DNA of 14,829 nucleotides. Origin: Flavobacterium sp. GTDB lineage: Bacteria; Bacteroidota; Bacteroidia; Flavobacteriales; Flavobacteriaceae. Position 1 is the stretch's first letter; each line of letters opens with the position of its first letter. Location of the stretch: the NCBI GenBank assembly GCA_024709705.1, contig JANJWE010000047.1, positions 1 through 14,829 of the forward strand, written 5' to 3'. Shown here piece after piece: positions 1-7,031 of this stretch. The notes under the pieces are model-generated. The model saw only the letters and a program-made list of their open reading frames with translations, made no database searches and was not told the origin of the DNA. Made by a program: the position numbers and the translations under genes.

Positions 1-1431
1 ATGACCAATGTAAAAGAATTGTTTGATAACTTAGTCGAATTGGGTCAGCATCCCAAAGAATTGGCAGATACGGTTACTGTTATGGAGAAAATTGGTCATT
101 TTTTGGACGATGAGGTAACCGATTTGTATCAAGAATGCAAAAATAACGGTTTGTCCAAAAGAGAGGCATCACCTGTTATAGCCGAAAAACTTGATATTGC
201 CAAGATTTTGAAAAAAGCCTCTAAAAACTGGGACGGAGGATTTGCCATGGCAGGACTTTTAGGTCATGGAGATGCTTTTGTTTTTAGAGATCCTGCCGGG
301 ATAAGACCGGCGTTTTATTATGAAGATGATGAGATTGTGGTGGTGGCTTCAGAAAGACCGGTAATTCAAACGGTTTTTAATGTGCCTTTTGAGAGTGTTC
401 TCGAATTAGATCCCGGGAAGGCATTGATTGTAAAGAAAAACGGCAGTTTTTCTTTGGAACAAATTATTGAGCCTTTAGAAAAAAAAGCTTGTTCCTTTGA
501 ACGAATTTATTTTTCCAGAGGTAGCGATGCCGAAATTTATCGCGAAAGAAAAATGCTGGGAAAATTAATTCTTCCGGCGGTTTTGAAAGCTATAGAAAGT
601 GACACTGACAATACCGTTTTTTCGTATATTCCCAACACTGCCGAAACTTCATTTTACGGTATGGTTGAAGCGGCCAATGATTTTTTAAATCAACGAAAAA
701 ACAAATACATACTTGATAATCGCAAAACCTTAACCAAAGAAAAGTTAGAAGAAATACTTTCGGTAAAAATAAGAACCGAAAAAGTAGCAATAAAAGATGC
801 CAAACTTCGAACTTTTATAACGGAAGACAGCAGTAGAGACGATTTGGTAGCCCACGTATACGATGTAACCTACGGCGTGATAAAACCGGAAGATAATTTG
901 GTTATAATTGATGATAGCATCGTTAGAGGAACTACTTTAAAGAAAAGTATCATTCGAATGATGGATCGATTAAATCCTAAACGAATAGTAATTGTTTCTT
1001 CGGCACCTCAAATTCGATATCCGGATTGTTATGGAATCGATATGGCAAAATTAGAGGGTTTGGTAGCTTTTCGTGCGGTACTTGAGTTGTTGAAAGAACA
1101 CAATCAATACCATCTCGTAGAACAGGTTTATCAAAAATGTAAATTGCAAGAACATTTGAAAGACCAGGAAATTGTGAATCATGTGAAAGAAATTTATGCT
1201 CCTTTCAGCGATGAACAAATTTCAGATAAAATTGCTCAAATGTTGAGTTCGTCAGATATTAAAGCAGAAGTTAAAATTATTTTTCAATCGGTTGCCAATT
1301 TACATTTGGCTTGTCCTGAAAATTTGGGGGATTGGTATTTTACAGGAGATTATCCAACCCCAGGAGGCAATCGTGTAGTTAATCGAGCATTCATGAATTT
1401 TTACGAAGGAAAAGACGCAAGAGCCTATTAA
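1..1431 (+). CDS. purF: Amidophosphoribosyltransferase, 3' part (5' end outside window)
   Basis: This enzyme transfers the glutamine amide nitrogen to PRPP, the first committed step of de novo purine synthesis, in the cytoplasm. The visible 476 residues begin at an internal methionine. The N-terminal cysteine nucleophile and the start of the glutaminase domain are not in the window; from memory, flavobacterial versions are about 630 residues, so roughly 155 are missing. The rest of the glutaminase domain is recognisable (GLLGHGDAFVFRDPAGIRP at about residues 84-102, then the ASERPVIQT segment). The phosphoribosyltransferase PRPP-binding motif VIIDDSIVRGTT is at residues 301-312, and a PDCYGIDM segment follows at about 341-348. 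The C-terminus is intact, with a TAA stop at 1429-1431. No convincing terminator directly follows; the next elements are two small RNA units. The identity is firm, but whether the full-length gene is intact cannot be judged from here. Confidence 0.93.
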   Translation: MTNVKELFDNLVELGQHPKELADTVTVMEKIGHFLDDEVTDLYQECKNNGLSKREASPVIAEKLDIAKILKKASKNWDGGFAMAGLLGHGDAFVFRDPAGIRPAFYYEDDEIVVVASERPVIQTVFNVPFESVLELDPGKALIVKKNGSFSLEQIIEPLEKKACSFERIYFSRGSDAEIYRERKMLGKLILPAVLKAIESDTDNTVFSYIPNTAETSFYGMVEAANDFLNQRKNKYILDNRKTLTKEKLEEILSVKIRTEKVAIKDAKLRTFITEDSSRDDLVAHVYDVTYGVIKPEDNLVIIDDSIVRGTTLKKSIIRMMDRLNPKRIVIVSSAPQIRYPDCYGIDMAKLEGLVAFRAVLELLKEHNQYHLVEQVYQKCKLQEHLKDQEIVNHVKEIYAPFSDEQISDKIAQMLSSSDIKAEVKIIFQSVANLHLACPENLGDWYFTGDYPTPGGNRVVNRAFMNFYEGKDARAY

Positions 1432-1480
1432 TCAAGCAAATTTGCTATTTAACGACTTTTGTTGCATTTCATCTAAAATA

Positions 1481-1512
1481 TTTGGTCTACCATACTTCTT
1501 GCTATACATTTG
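1481..1512 (+). promoter_or_regulatory. Promoter of small RNA copy 1
   Basis: The sequence has TTTG at 1481-1484, a 20-base spacer, and TACATTTG at 1505-1512, an exact match to the Bacteroidetes sigma-A consensus TTTG-N19/20-TAnnTTTG. Transcription would be expected to begin around 1516-1518, at the first base of the ACCATA stem of the downstream hairpin. The position immediately before a hairpin-terminator unit makes a chance match unlikely. Confidence 0.72.
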
Positions 1513-1516
1513 AATC

Positions 1517-1588
1517 ACCATAGCATTAGTAGGTTAAGTTTATGGTAGATTTGGGGCAAAAAGGGTGGAAGTAATTCCACCTTTTTTA
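1517..1588 (+). ncRNA. Predicted small RNA, copy 1 of a tandem pair
   Basis: This is a predicted free-standing transcript of about 70 nt with its own promoter and intrinsic terminator. A 5' hairpin is formed by ACCATA (1517-1522) pairing with TATGGT (1541-1546) around an 18-nt loop. A single-stranded linker, AGATTTGGGGCAAAAA, follows, and then a terminator hairpin with a GTAA tetraloop. The 30 bases at 1532-1561 recur without a mismatch at 1731-1760 in copy 2. No open reading frame of useful length lies inside. I do not recognise the family. The Rfam Flavo-1 motif of Flavobacteria is worth testing, but I cannot recall its consensus well enough to claim a match. The prediction rests on the promoter, structure and duplication all agreeing. 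Confidence 0.62.
1563..1587 (+). terminator. Intrinsic terminator of small RNA copy 1
   Basis: The stem is GGTGGAA (1564-1570) with TTCCACC (1575-1581), closed by a GTAA tetraloop of the GNRA type and followed by six T (1582-1587). An A run upstream can extend the stem against the T run. Confidence 0.85.
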
Positions 1589-1682
1589 TTTTATTCCCTT
1601 TTCAATTTGCTTCAATAACCCTCAAAATCCTTCATTACACACTCAGATTGCTAAATGTTAAAATTATAAAGGCTTTATACTA

Positions 1683-1711
1683 TTGAGGCTTGATATTACG
1701 TTGTATATTTG
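1683..1711 (+). promoter_or_regulatory. Promoter of small RNA copy 2
   Basis: The sequence has TTG at 1683-1685, an 18-base spacer, and TATATTTG at 1704-1711, an exact TAnnTTTG. The predicted start is about 1716, at the first base of the TACCATA stem. Copy 1 has the same arrangement at nearly the same distance from its hairpin, although the sequences between the motifs differ, which suggests selection on the motifs. Confidence 0.65.
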
Positions 1712-1715
1712 TATT

Positions 1716-1786
1716 TACCATAGTACGCACGGTTAAGTTTATGGTAGATTTGGGGCAAAAGGGTGGAAGAAATTCCACCTTTTTAT
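1716..1786 (+). ncRNA. Predicted small RNA, copy 2 of a tandem pair
   Basis: This is the second unit of the same design, about 70 nt, starting 200 bp downstream of copy 1. The 5' stem is one pair longer: TACCATA (1716-1722) with TATGGTA (1740-1746). It encloses a 17-nt loop whose 5' half differs from copy 1, while the loop's 3' half (GGTTAAGTT), the linker and the terminator are conserved. The terminator loop is GAAA instead of GTAA, so a GNRA tetraloop is kept although its sequence changes. This pattern, with variation confined to the hairpin loop and conservation elsewhere, fits a paralogous pair of functional RNAs better than a non-functional duplication. The family is unidentified. Confidence 0.62.
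1761..1784 (+). terminator. Intrinsic terminator of small RNA copy 2
   Basis: The stem is GGTGGAA (1762-1768) with TTCCACC (1773-1779), with a GAAA loop and a T run at 1780-1784. The stem is identical to that of copy 1. Confidence 0.85.
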
Positions 1787-1788
1787 TT

Positions 1789-1827
1789 AAAAAAAAGCGG
1801 TGATAGTTTAAACTATCACCGCTTTTT
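1789..1827. terminator. Bidirectional terminator at the 3' end of sodA
   Basis: A perfect 26-bp palindrome has half-sites GCGGTGATAGTTT (1797-1809) and AAACTATCACCGC (1810-1822). It is flanked by eight A (1789-1796) and five T (1823-1827), so it can terminate on either strand. It lies 19 bp beyond the sodA stop and probably terminates sodA. It also blocks read-through from the small RNA units into the sodA antisense strand. Confidence 0.88.
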
Positions 1828-1845
1828 GTCTAAAATAAACTAAAA

Positions 1846-2454
1846 TTATTTATCAGTAGCATAACGTCTGGAAACTTCAGACCAGTTGATTACATTAAAG
1901 AAAGCTTCAATGTAGTCGGGTCTTCTATTTTGGTAGTGCAAATAATAAGCATGTTCCCAAACATCCATACCTAATATAGGAGTTCCGCCACATCCTACAC
2001 CCGGCATAAGCGGATTGTCTTGATTTGGAGTTCCACAAATGTCAAGTTTACCTCCCGGTTGAACACACAAGAATGCCCAACCTGAGCCAAATTGGGTTGC
2101 CCCTGCTTTTGCAAATTTTGCTTTAAATTCGGCAAAACTTCCAAAATCTCTTTCAATAGCATCAGCCAATTCTCCGGTAGGCTCCCCACCACCATTGGGC
2201 GACATAATGCTCCAAAACAAATTGTGGTTGTAAAATCCACCGCCATTATTTCGAACAGCAGCATTGGTTTTATCTAGATTGATAAGGATGTTTTCAATAG
2301 TTTTCCCCTCCATATCTGTACCTGCAATTGCTGCATTTAAATTTGTTGTGTAGGCCGCATGGTGTTTGGAATGGTGAATTTCCATAGTGCGAGCATCAAT
2401 ATGTGGTTCTAATGCATCGTATGCATAAGGTAATTTTGGTAATTCGAAAGCCAT
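1846..2454 (-). CDS. sodA: Superoxide dismutase (Mn/Fe family, Mn-type residues)
   Basis: This enzyme converts superoxide to oxygen and hydrogen peroxide. There is no signal peptide, so it acts in the cytoplasm. The protein is 202 residues, the usual family length. Metal ligands are visible as H27 (EIHHSKHH), H77 ([11 protein letters not shown]), D164 and H168 ([11 protein letters not shown]). The glycine-rich GGG before FYNH and the later NQD (residues 144-146) follow the Mn-type pattern rather than the Fe-type, but metal use cannot be settled from sequence, and cambialistic enzymes exist. The open frame extends 31 codons further upstream. I chose the ATG at 2454-2452 because [20 protein letters not shown] is the typical N-terminus, and because the upstream codons overlap the predicted promoter. 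The gene is monocistronic, ends at a palindromic terminator, and is divergent from addA. Confidence 0.95.
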   Translation of the reverse strand: MAFELPKLPYAYDALEPHIDARTMEIHHSKHHAAYTTNLNAAIAGTDMEGKTIENILINLDKTNAAVRNNGGGFYNHNLFWSIMSPNGGGEPTGELADAIERDFGSFAEFKAKFAKAGATQFGSGWAFLCVQPGGKLDICGTPNQDNPLMPGVGCGGTPILGMDVWEHAYYLHYQNRRPDYIEAFFNVINWSEVSRRYATDK

Positions 2455-2481
2455 AATATAATTTTTTATGTTTGACAATAG

Positions 2482-2509
2482 TTGCATCAAATTTAAAGAA
2501 TTAACTTTG
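2482..2509 (+). promoter_or_regulatory. Candidate addA promoter
   Basis: The sequence has TTG (2482-2484), a 17-base spacer, and TAACTTTG (2502-2509). The -7 box is an exact TAnnTTTG, but the spacer is at the short end. The predicted start is near 2515, giving a leader of about 45 nt before the TTG start codon at 2560. Confidence 0.42.
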
Positions 2510-2519
2510 GAATAAGAAA
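2488..2519 (-). promoter_or_regulatory. Candidate sodA promoter
   Basis: On the minus strand the sequence has TTTC (2519-2516), a 20-base spacer, and TAAATTTG (2495-2488). The -7 element is exact and the -33 element has one mismatch. The implied leader is about 30 nt. It overlaps the candidate addA promoter on the other strand. Confidence 0.48.
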
Positions 2520-2559
2520 TTCTATTTGCTAATTGTTCTATTATCAAAAATTATAGCCT

Positions 2560-5500
2560 TTGAAAACGCCTGCTTTTTCTATATATGATGCCTCTGCCGG
2601 ATCGGGTAAAACTTTTACATTGGTAAAAGAATATCTAAAAATAATTCTTACTTCTGACCGCGACGACGCATACAAAAACATATTGGCTATCACTTTTACT
2701 AACAAAGCAGTTGGAGAAATGAAAGCGAGAGTTGTAGAAACACTCTCTGAATTTGCAAAAGATATCCCAAGCCCAAAAGCTCAGAATGTTCTCAATGAAA
2801 TAGTTAAGGAAACCAGCTTAACTCCGCAGCAAATCAAACAGAAATCAAAAATTATCATTCGAAATATCATTCATAATTATGCTTCATTTGATATTTCAAC
2901 CATTGATAAGTTTACCCACCGAGTCATACGTGCTTTTGCTCACGATTTGAATTTACCTTCTACTTTTGAAGTTTCCTTAGAAACGGATTATTTACTACAA
3001 GAGGCAACAGACGCTGTGATTGCAATGGCAGGCGAAGAAGACCTTTTAACTCAAGTTTTAATTGATTTTACTCTTCAAAAAACAGACGATGATAAATCTT
3101 GGGATATTACGCGTGATATCAAAGAAATGTCTAAGCTGCTTACCAATGAAAACAACAGGTCTGAGATGAATCTTTTCAAGGAGAAATCCGTTTTAGAGTT
3201 TGTTGCTGTCAAAAAAAAACTGACCGAGCAAAGTGTTTTTCTTTCAAATTCTATTCAAAACAAGGCTAAAGAAGCCTTGCAAATTATACATTCAAATCAT
3301 TTACATGCTAAATCTTTTTATCGTTCCATAGTTTATAATAATCTAGTAAAACTGGCCAAAGGGTTGATGGAATTAAAACAAACCTATTTTGATTATTTAG
3401 AAGAGGGCAAGAGATATTCCAAAGCTACTCCAAAAAACGAACAGGAAACTCTAGATTCATTAGCTACGGAATTGATTCGGATTGGAGAAGAATTAGAAAA
3501 ATCTTTAGAAACCTATTTTTTAATTACGGCTTTTTTAAAAAACATAGTGCCGCTTTCGCTTCTCAATCGCGTTAGTCAAGAACTGACAAAAATTCAAGAG
3601 GAACAAAATATAGTATCGATTTCAGAATTTAATGCACTTATCCATAATGAAATTCAAAATCAACCTTCACCTTTTATTTATGAACGTATGGGTGAAAGGT
3701 ACAAGCACTTTTTTATAGATGAATTTCAAGATACTTCAGAGTTACAGTGGGAAAATTTAATACCACTAATAGACAATGCATTATCTAGTGAAGATTTAAA
3801 TCAAGAACGTGGTTCGTTACTTATTGTGGGTGATCCCAAACAATCAATTTACCGATGGAGAGGAGGAAAAGCAGAACAATTTATTGCTTTAAGTCAATGC
3901 AGCAATCCTTTTGTAAATCCGGATAAAAAATTGTTTCATCTGCAAACCAATTGGAGAAGCTACTCTCAGGTTATTGCATTTAATAATGCGTTTTTTAAAT
4001 TTCTATCCGGAAATTTTACCAATCCGGACTATAAAAATCTATACGAAAACCATAGCAGTCAATTTGAAAATGATAAAAAAGGGGGGTATGTTAACCTTTC
4101 TTTTGTGCCAAATACGTTCGATTCAGATGATGAAATGGATAAAAGTCAACTGTATTTAGAGGCCGTTTTGCAATTGATTCAGAAGTTGAAAAACCAAGAT
4201 TTTGATTACCAAGACATTGTAGTTTTAACCCGAAAAAAAGAGCCGGGAGCTTTGATTGCCTCTTTTTTAACTGAGCATGGAATACCTATTGTTTCATCAG
4301 AATCCTTGTTGTTGCAGAATTCAACGGATGTGATGTTTTGTATAACCACTTTACGTCTTCTCAAAAAGGGTAACGATAAAGAAGCTAAAGCTGCTTTTCT
4401 CTATTATTTAGCTCTAAATAAACAAAGTACGGTAGAAAAACACGATTTTATTGTTCAAGGAATGAACTGTGAAAACGAAACAGCATTTGAAAACGCATTG
4501 CGTAATTATGGTTTTGATTTTTCTTTTTCCGTTTTACGAAAAAAAAGTTTGTATGAAATAGTTGAACTTGTTATTAAAGAATTTATAAAACCCGAATTTT
4601 CCAACGCCTATCTTCAAGATTTTTTAGACCGAGTTTTAGAGCGAAATGTTAAAAATCAATCCGGTATTTCAGACTTTTTAGAGTATTGGGATAAACAAAG
4701 TAAAAATTTCAGTATTCCTTCGCCTGAAGGAAATAATGCCGTGCGAATTATGACGATTCACAAATCCAAAGGATTGGAGTTTCCGGTGGTTATTTTTCCT
4801 TTTGCAGAGGAGAATTACAACTCTTCTCCCAAGGAACTGTTATGGGTTAAACCCAATCAAGATTTGATTCCGTTACCCCGAATTTTAATTGATCAATCTA
4901 AAAATGTATCAAACTACGGAACAGAGGCGGCGACTCTCTACGAGCAAAAAACCGAAGAGATTTTACTTGATAATACTAATATTCTCTATGTGGCTTTAAC
5001 TCGAGCTGAAGAGCAACTGTATGTAATTTCGAGAATGATTTTAAACAAAGCAGGAGAGGCTTCTGCAAACAACATGTCTTCTTTTTTTATATCTTTTTTA
5101 GAAAATCAAAAATTATTCAACCCCTCGGTATTTGAATATGAATGGGGAAATCCAAATAGAGTTTCTATTCCCAAAAACAACAAACGGGTATTGATACCCA
5201 TACCTCAAATCGAAACAGAATTGAGCAGCAAAGCTATTAAAATTGCCCAGCGAGAATCGTTGATGTGGGGAACCAAGCAACAAAATGCTATAGCCTATGG
5301 GAATTTGATACATGAAATAGCATCCTACATAAAAACCAACATCGACATACCTAAAGCCGTTTTAAAAGGTATAGAAAATGGATTGATTACGGTATCACAA
5401 TCAGACCTAATATCTCGTTTACTAAACGAAATTTGTTTTCATCCGGAATTGGAAGTTTTTTTTAGTACCCACAAGCAAGTTCGCAATGAGCAATCTATTG

Positions 5501-5712
5501 TTTCTCCATCGGGATATGAATTAAAACCCGATCGTATAGTCATAGACAATGAAAATCAAGCCTACTTGCTAGATTACAAAACCGGAGAAAAGACCACGAA
5601 ACACGAACAGCAATTAAATTCTTATGCCAATTTGTTAAACGAGATGGGGTATACAGTAGTTAAAAAAGTATTGGTTTACATTGGTGATCATTTGGAAATA
5701 GTAACTTTGTAA
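2560..5712 (+). CDS. addA: AddA-like UvrD-family helicase with C-terminal RecB nuclease
   Basis: This 1050-residue superfamily 1 helicase-nuclease is probably the AddA subunit of an AddAB complex, which unwinds and trims DNA ends before RecA loading. Walker A is ASAGSGKT (residues 11-18, K17). Further motifs are Ia (ITFTNKAVGEMKAR), II (DEFQD, 387-391), III (GDPKQSIYRWRGG, from 424), IV (TNWRS), V (TIHKSKGLEF, 732-741) and VI (VALTRAEE, 811-818). The C-terminal PD-(D/E)XK nuclease shows H918, D991, D1005 and K1007 (LLDYKTGE), with QxxxY at Q1018/Y1022, so both activities look intact. The start is TTG at 2560. An in-frame TAG lies at 2554-2556, and no ATG lies between it and the Walker motif, so TTG is forced. 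kbl starts 15 bp after the stop, and addB lies about 2.8 kb downstream rather than adjacent. An AAAAAAGGGGGG run at 4075-4086 is in frame and does not break the gene. Confidence 0.88.
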   Translation: MKTPAFSIYDASAGSGKTFTLVKEYLKIILTSDRDDAYKNILAITFTNKAVGEMKARVVETLSEFAKDIPSPKAQNVLNEIVKETSLTPQQIKQKSKIIIRNIIHNYASFDISTIDKFTHRVIRAFAHDLNLPSTFEVSLETDYLLQEATDAVIAMAGEEDLLTQVLIDFTLQKTDDDKSWDITRDIKEMSKLLTNENNRSEMNLFKEKSVLEFVAVKKKLTEQSVFLSNSIQNKAKEALQIIHSNHLHAKSFYRSIVYNNLVKLAKGLMELKQTYFDYLEEGKRYSKATPKNEQETLDSLATELIRIGEELEKSLETYFLITAFLKNIVPLSLLNRVSQELTKIQEEQNIVSISEFNALIHNEIQNQPSPFIYERMGERYKHFFIDEFQDTSELQWENLIPLIDNALSSEDLNQERGSLLIVGDPKQSIYRWRGGKAEQFIALSQCSNPFVNPDKKLFHLQTNWRSYSQVIAFNNAFFKFLSGNFTNPDYKNLYENHSSQFENDKKGGYVNLSFVPNTFDSDDEMDKSQLYLEAVLQLIQKLKNQDFDYQDIVVLTRKKEPGALIASFLTEHGIPIVSSESLLLQNSTDVMFCITTLRLLKKGNDKEAKAAFLYYLALNKQSTVEKHDFIVQGMNCENETAFENALRNYGFDFSFSVLRKKSLYEIVELVIKEFIKPEFSNAYLQDFLDRVLERNVKNQSGISDFLEYWDKQSKNFSIPSPEGNNAVRIMTIHKSKGLEFPVVIFPFAEENYNSSPKELLWVKPNQDLIPLPRILIDQSKNVSNYGTEAATLYEQKTEEILLDNTNILYVALTRAEEQLYVISRMILNKAGEASANNMSSFFISFLENQKLFNPSVFEYEWGNPNRVSIPKNNKRVLIPIPQIETELSSKAIKIAQRESLMWGTKQQNAIAYGNLIHEIASYIKTNIDIPKAVLKGIENGLITVSQSDLISRLLNEICFHPELEVFFSTHKQVRNEQSIVSPSGYELKPDRIVIDNENQAYLLDYKTGEKTTKHEQQLNSYANLLNEMGYTVVKKVLVYIGDHLEIVTL

Positions 5713-5727
5713 AAAATAAGTTAAAAC

Positions 5728-6921
5728 ATGTACGGTAAAATTCAACAACATTTACAAAACGAACTTCAAGCCATTCAAGATAATGGTTTGTTTAAAAAAG
5801 AACGGATTATTACAACACCTCAAGGTGCCGAAATTCAAATAGCTACCGGAGAAAAGGTGTTGAATTTTTGTGCCAACAATTATCTAGGTCTTTCGTCACA
5901 TCCCGATGTCGTTCAAGCAGCCAAAAATGCTTTAGACTCTCATGGTTTCGGAATGTCATCTGTGCGTTTTATTTGTGGTACACAAGATATTCATAAGGAA
6001 TTAGAACAAAAAATAGCCCAGTTTTATGGTACCGAAGACACCATTTTATATGCGGCAGCATTTGATGCGAATGGAGGTGTTTTTGAGCCGCTTTTGGGAG
6101 AAGAAGACGCAATTATTTCGGATAGTTTGAATCATGCTTCAATTATTGACGGTGTTCGTTTGTGTAAAGCAGCTCGCTATCGCTATGAAAACAATAACAT
6201 GGCCGATTTAGAACAACAACTTATTAAAGCCAATCAAGAAGGAAGACGGTTTAAGTTAATTGTTACAGATGGCGTTTTTTCAATGGATGGTCTTGTAGCA
6301 CCTTTAGATAAAATATGCGATTTGGCCGATCAATATGATGCTTTAGTCATGGTAGACGAATGTCATGCTGCCGGATTTATTGGAGCTACCGGAAAAGGAA
6401 CCTTAGAGGCCAAAGGAGTTATGGGGCGTGTAGATATTATTACCGGTACTTTAGGCAAAGCTTTAGGCGGTGCCATGGGAGGGTATACTACTGCCAAAAA
6501 AGAAATTATTGAAATTTTAAGACAACGTTCCAGACCGTATTTGTTTTCCAATTCATTGGCTCCCTCTATCGTTGGTGCTTCTTTGAAAGTTTTCGAATTG
6601 TTAGAAAAAGACACCAAATTGCGAGACCAATTGGAATGGAATACCAATTATTTCAAAAAAGGAATGAAAGCCGCAGGTTTCGATATTATTGACGGTGATT
6701 CAGCTATTGTTCCGGTAATGTTGTATGATGCCAAATTGTCTCAAATCATGGCGGATGAGTTGTTGAAAAAAGGGATTTATGTAATTGGGTTTTTCTTTCC
6801 TGTGGTTCCAAAAGACAAGGCAAGAATTAGGGTTCAGTTATCAGCTGCCCATACACAAGAACATTTAGACAAAGCAATCAAAGCCTTTACCGAAGTTGGA
6901 AAATCATTGAAAGTCATTTAA
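5728..6921 (+). CDS. kbl: Glycine C-acetyltransferase (2-amino-3-ketobutyrate CoA ligase)
   Basis: This PLP enzyme of the alpha-oxoamine synthase family cleaves 2-amino-3-ketobutyrate with CoA to glycine and acetyl-CoA. It is the second step of threonine breakdown after threonine dehydrogenase. The 397-residue length matches the family. The PLP lysine is K244 in [13 protein letters not shown], and the cofactor-contacting D210 and H213 are in [16 protein letters not shown]. The N-terminal [13 protein letters not shown] segment and the SMDGLVAPL segment are typical. Related enzymes (8-amino-7-oxononanoate synthase, serine palmitoyltransferase, 5-aminolevulinate synthase) share the fold. The sequence around [15 protein letters not shown] and [13 protein letters not shown] favours Kbl. 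The gene follows addA by 15 bp and has no recognisable promoter of its own, so co-transcription with addA is likely. No threonine dehydrogenase gene is in the window. Confidence 0.93.
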   Translation: MYGKIQQHLQNELQAIQDNGLFKKERIITTPQGAEIQIATGEKVLNFCANNYLGLSSHPDVVQAAKNALDSHGFGMSSVRFICGTQDIHKELEQKIAQFYGTEDTILYAAAFDANGGVFEPLLGEEDAIISDSLNHASIIDGVRLCKAARYRYENNNMADLEQQLIKANQEGRRFKLIVTDGVFSMDGLVAPLDKICDLADQYDALVMVDECHAAGFIGATGKGTLEAKGVMGRVDIITGTLGKALGGAMGGYTTAKKEIIEILRQRSRPYLFSNSLAPSIVGASLKVFELLEKDTKLRDQLEWNTNYFKKGMKAAGFDIIDGDSAIVPVMLYDAKLSQIMADELLKKGIYVIGFFFPVVPKDKARIRVQLSAAHTQEHLDKAIKAFTEVGKSLKVI

Positions 6922-6959
6922 TTTGGCTTACAATTCTTATTAAATTTTTAGGGTTTAGT

Positions 6960-6990
6960 TTTGTAGTTATTAGAAAACGCCTTATTTTTG
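6960..6990 (+). promoter_or_regulatory. Strong promoter of the OmpA-family gene
   Basis: The sequence has TTTG at 6960-6963, a 19-base spacer, and TATTTTTG at 6983-6990, the full Bacteroidetes consensus with ideal spacing. The leader would be about 35 nt of A-rich sequence (AATCAAAACAAAAACAAGT before the ATG) with no Shine-Dalgarno, a pattern typical of highly expressed flavobacterial genes. Confidence 0.8.
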
Positions 6991-7031
6991 CAATCAATTA
7001 ACAATGTAGTGTAATCAAAACAAAAACAAGT

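Larger units (their letters stand above)
1481..1786 (+). repeat. Tandem duplicated small transcription unit (two copies, 200 bp period)
   Basis: Two direct repeats fill most of the 414-bp gap between purF and sodA. The identical core is 1532-1561 and 1731-1760, and similarity continues through the terminators to about 1590 and 1788. Outside the transcribed units (1591-1682) the two copies share only the promoter motifs, and I see nothing else in that spacer. There are no target-site duplications, terminal inverted repeats or transposase, so this is not an insertion element. Confidence 0.8.

Noticed and set aside
1435..1446. Palindrome AGCAAATTTGCT just after the purF stop as a terminator
   Set aside because: With a workable loop only four pairs remain, and no T run follows directly.
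1500..1790. Insertion element or CRISPR-like explanation for the repeat pair
   Set aside because: There are only two copies, with no spacer regularity, terminal inverted repeats, target duplications or associated genes. Promoter and terminator logic explains them better.
1995..2277. Short open frames on both strands overlapping sodA
   Set aside because: They lie fully inside sodA, which has all its metal ligands. The products have no recognisable features.
2455..2547. N-terminal extension of sodA by 31 residues
   Set aside because: The extension is not SOD-like and overlaps the predicted promoters. The ATG at 2454 gives the standard N-terminus and the standard length.
5728..6921. Biotin-pathway BioF as the identity of the PLP enzyme
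   Set aside because: The sequence matches the Kbl pattern in length and around the catalytic residues, and no biotin genes are nearby.
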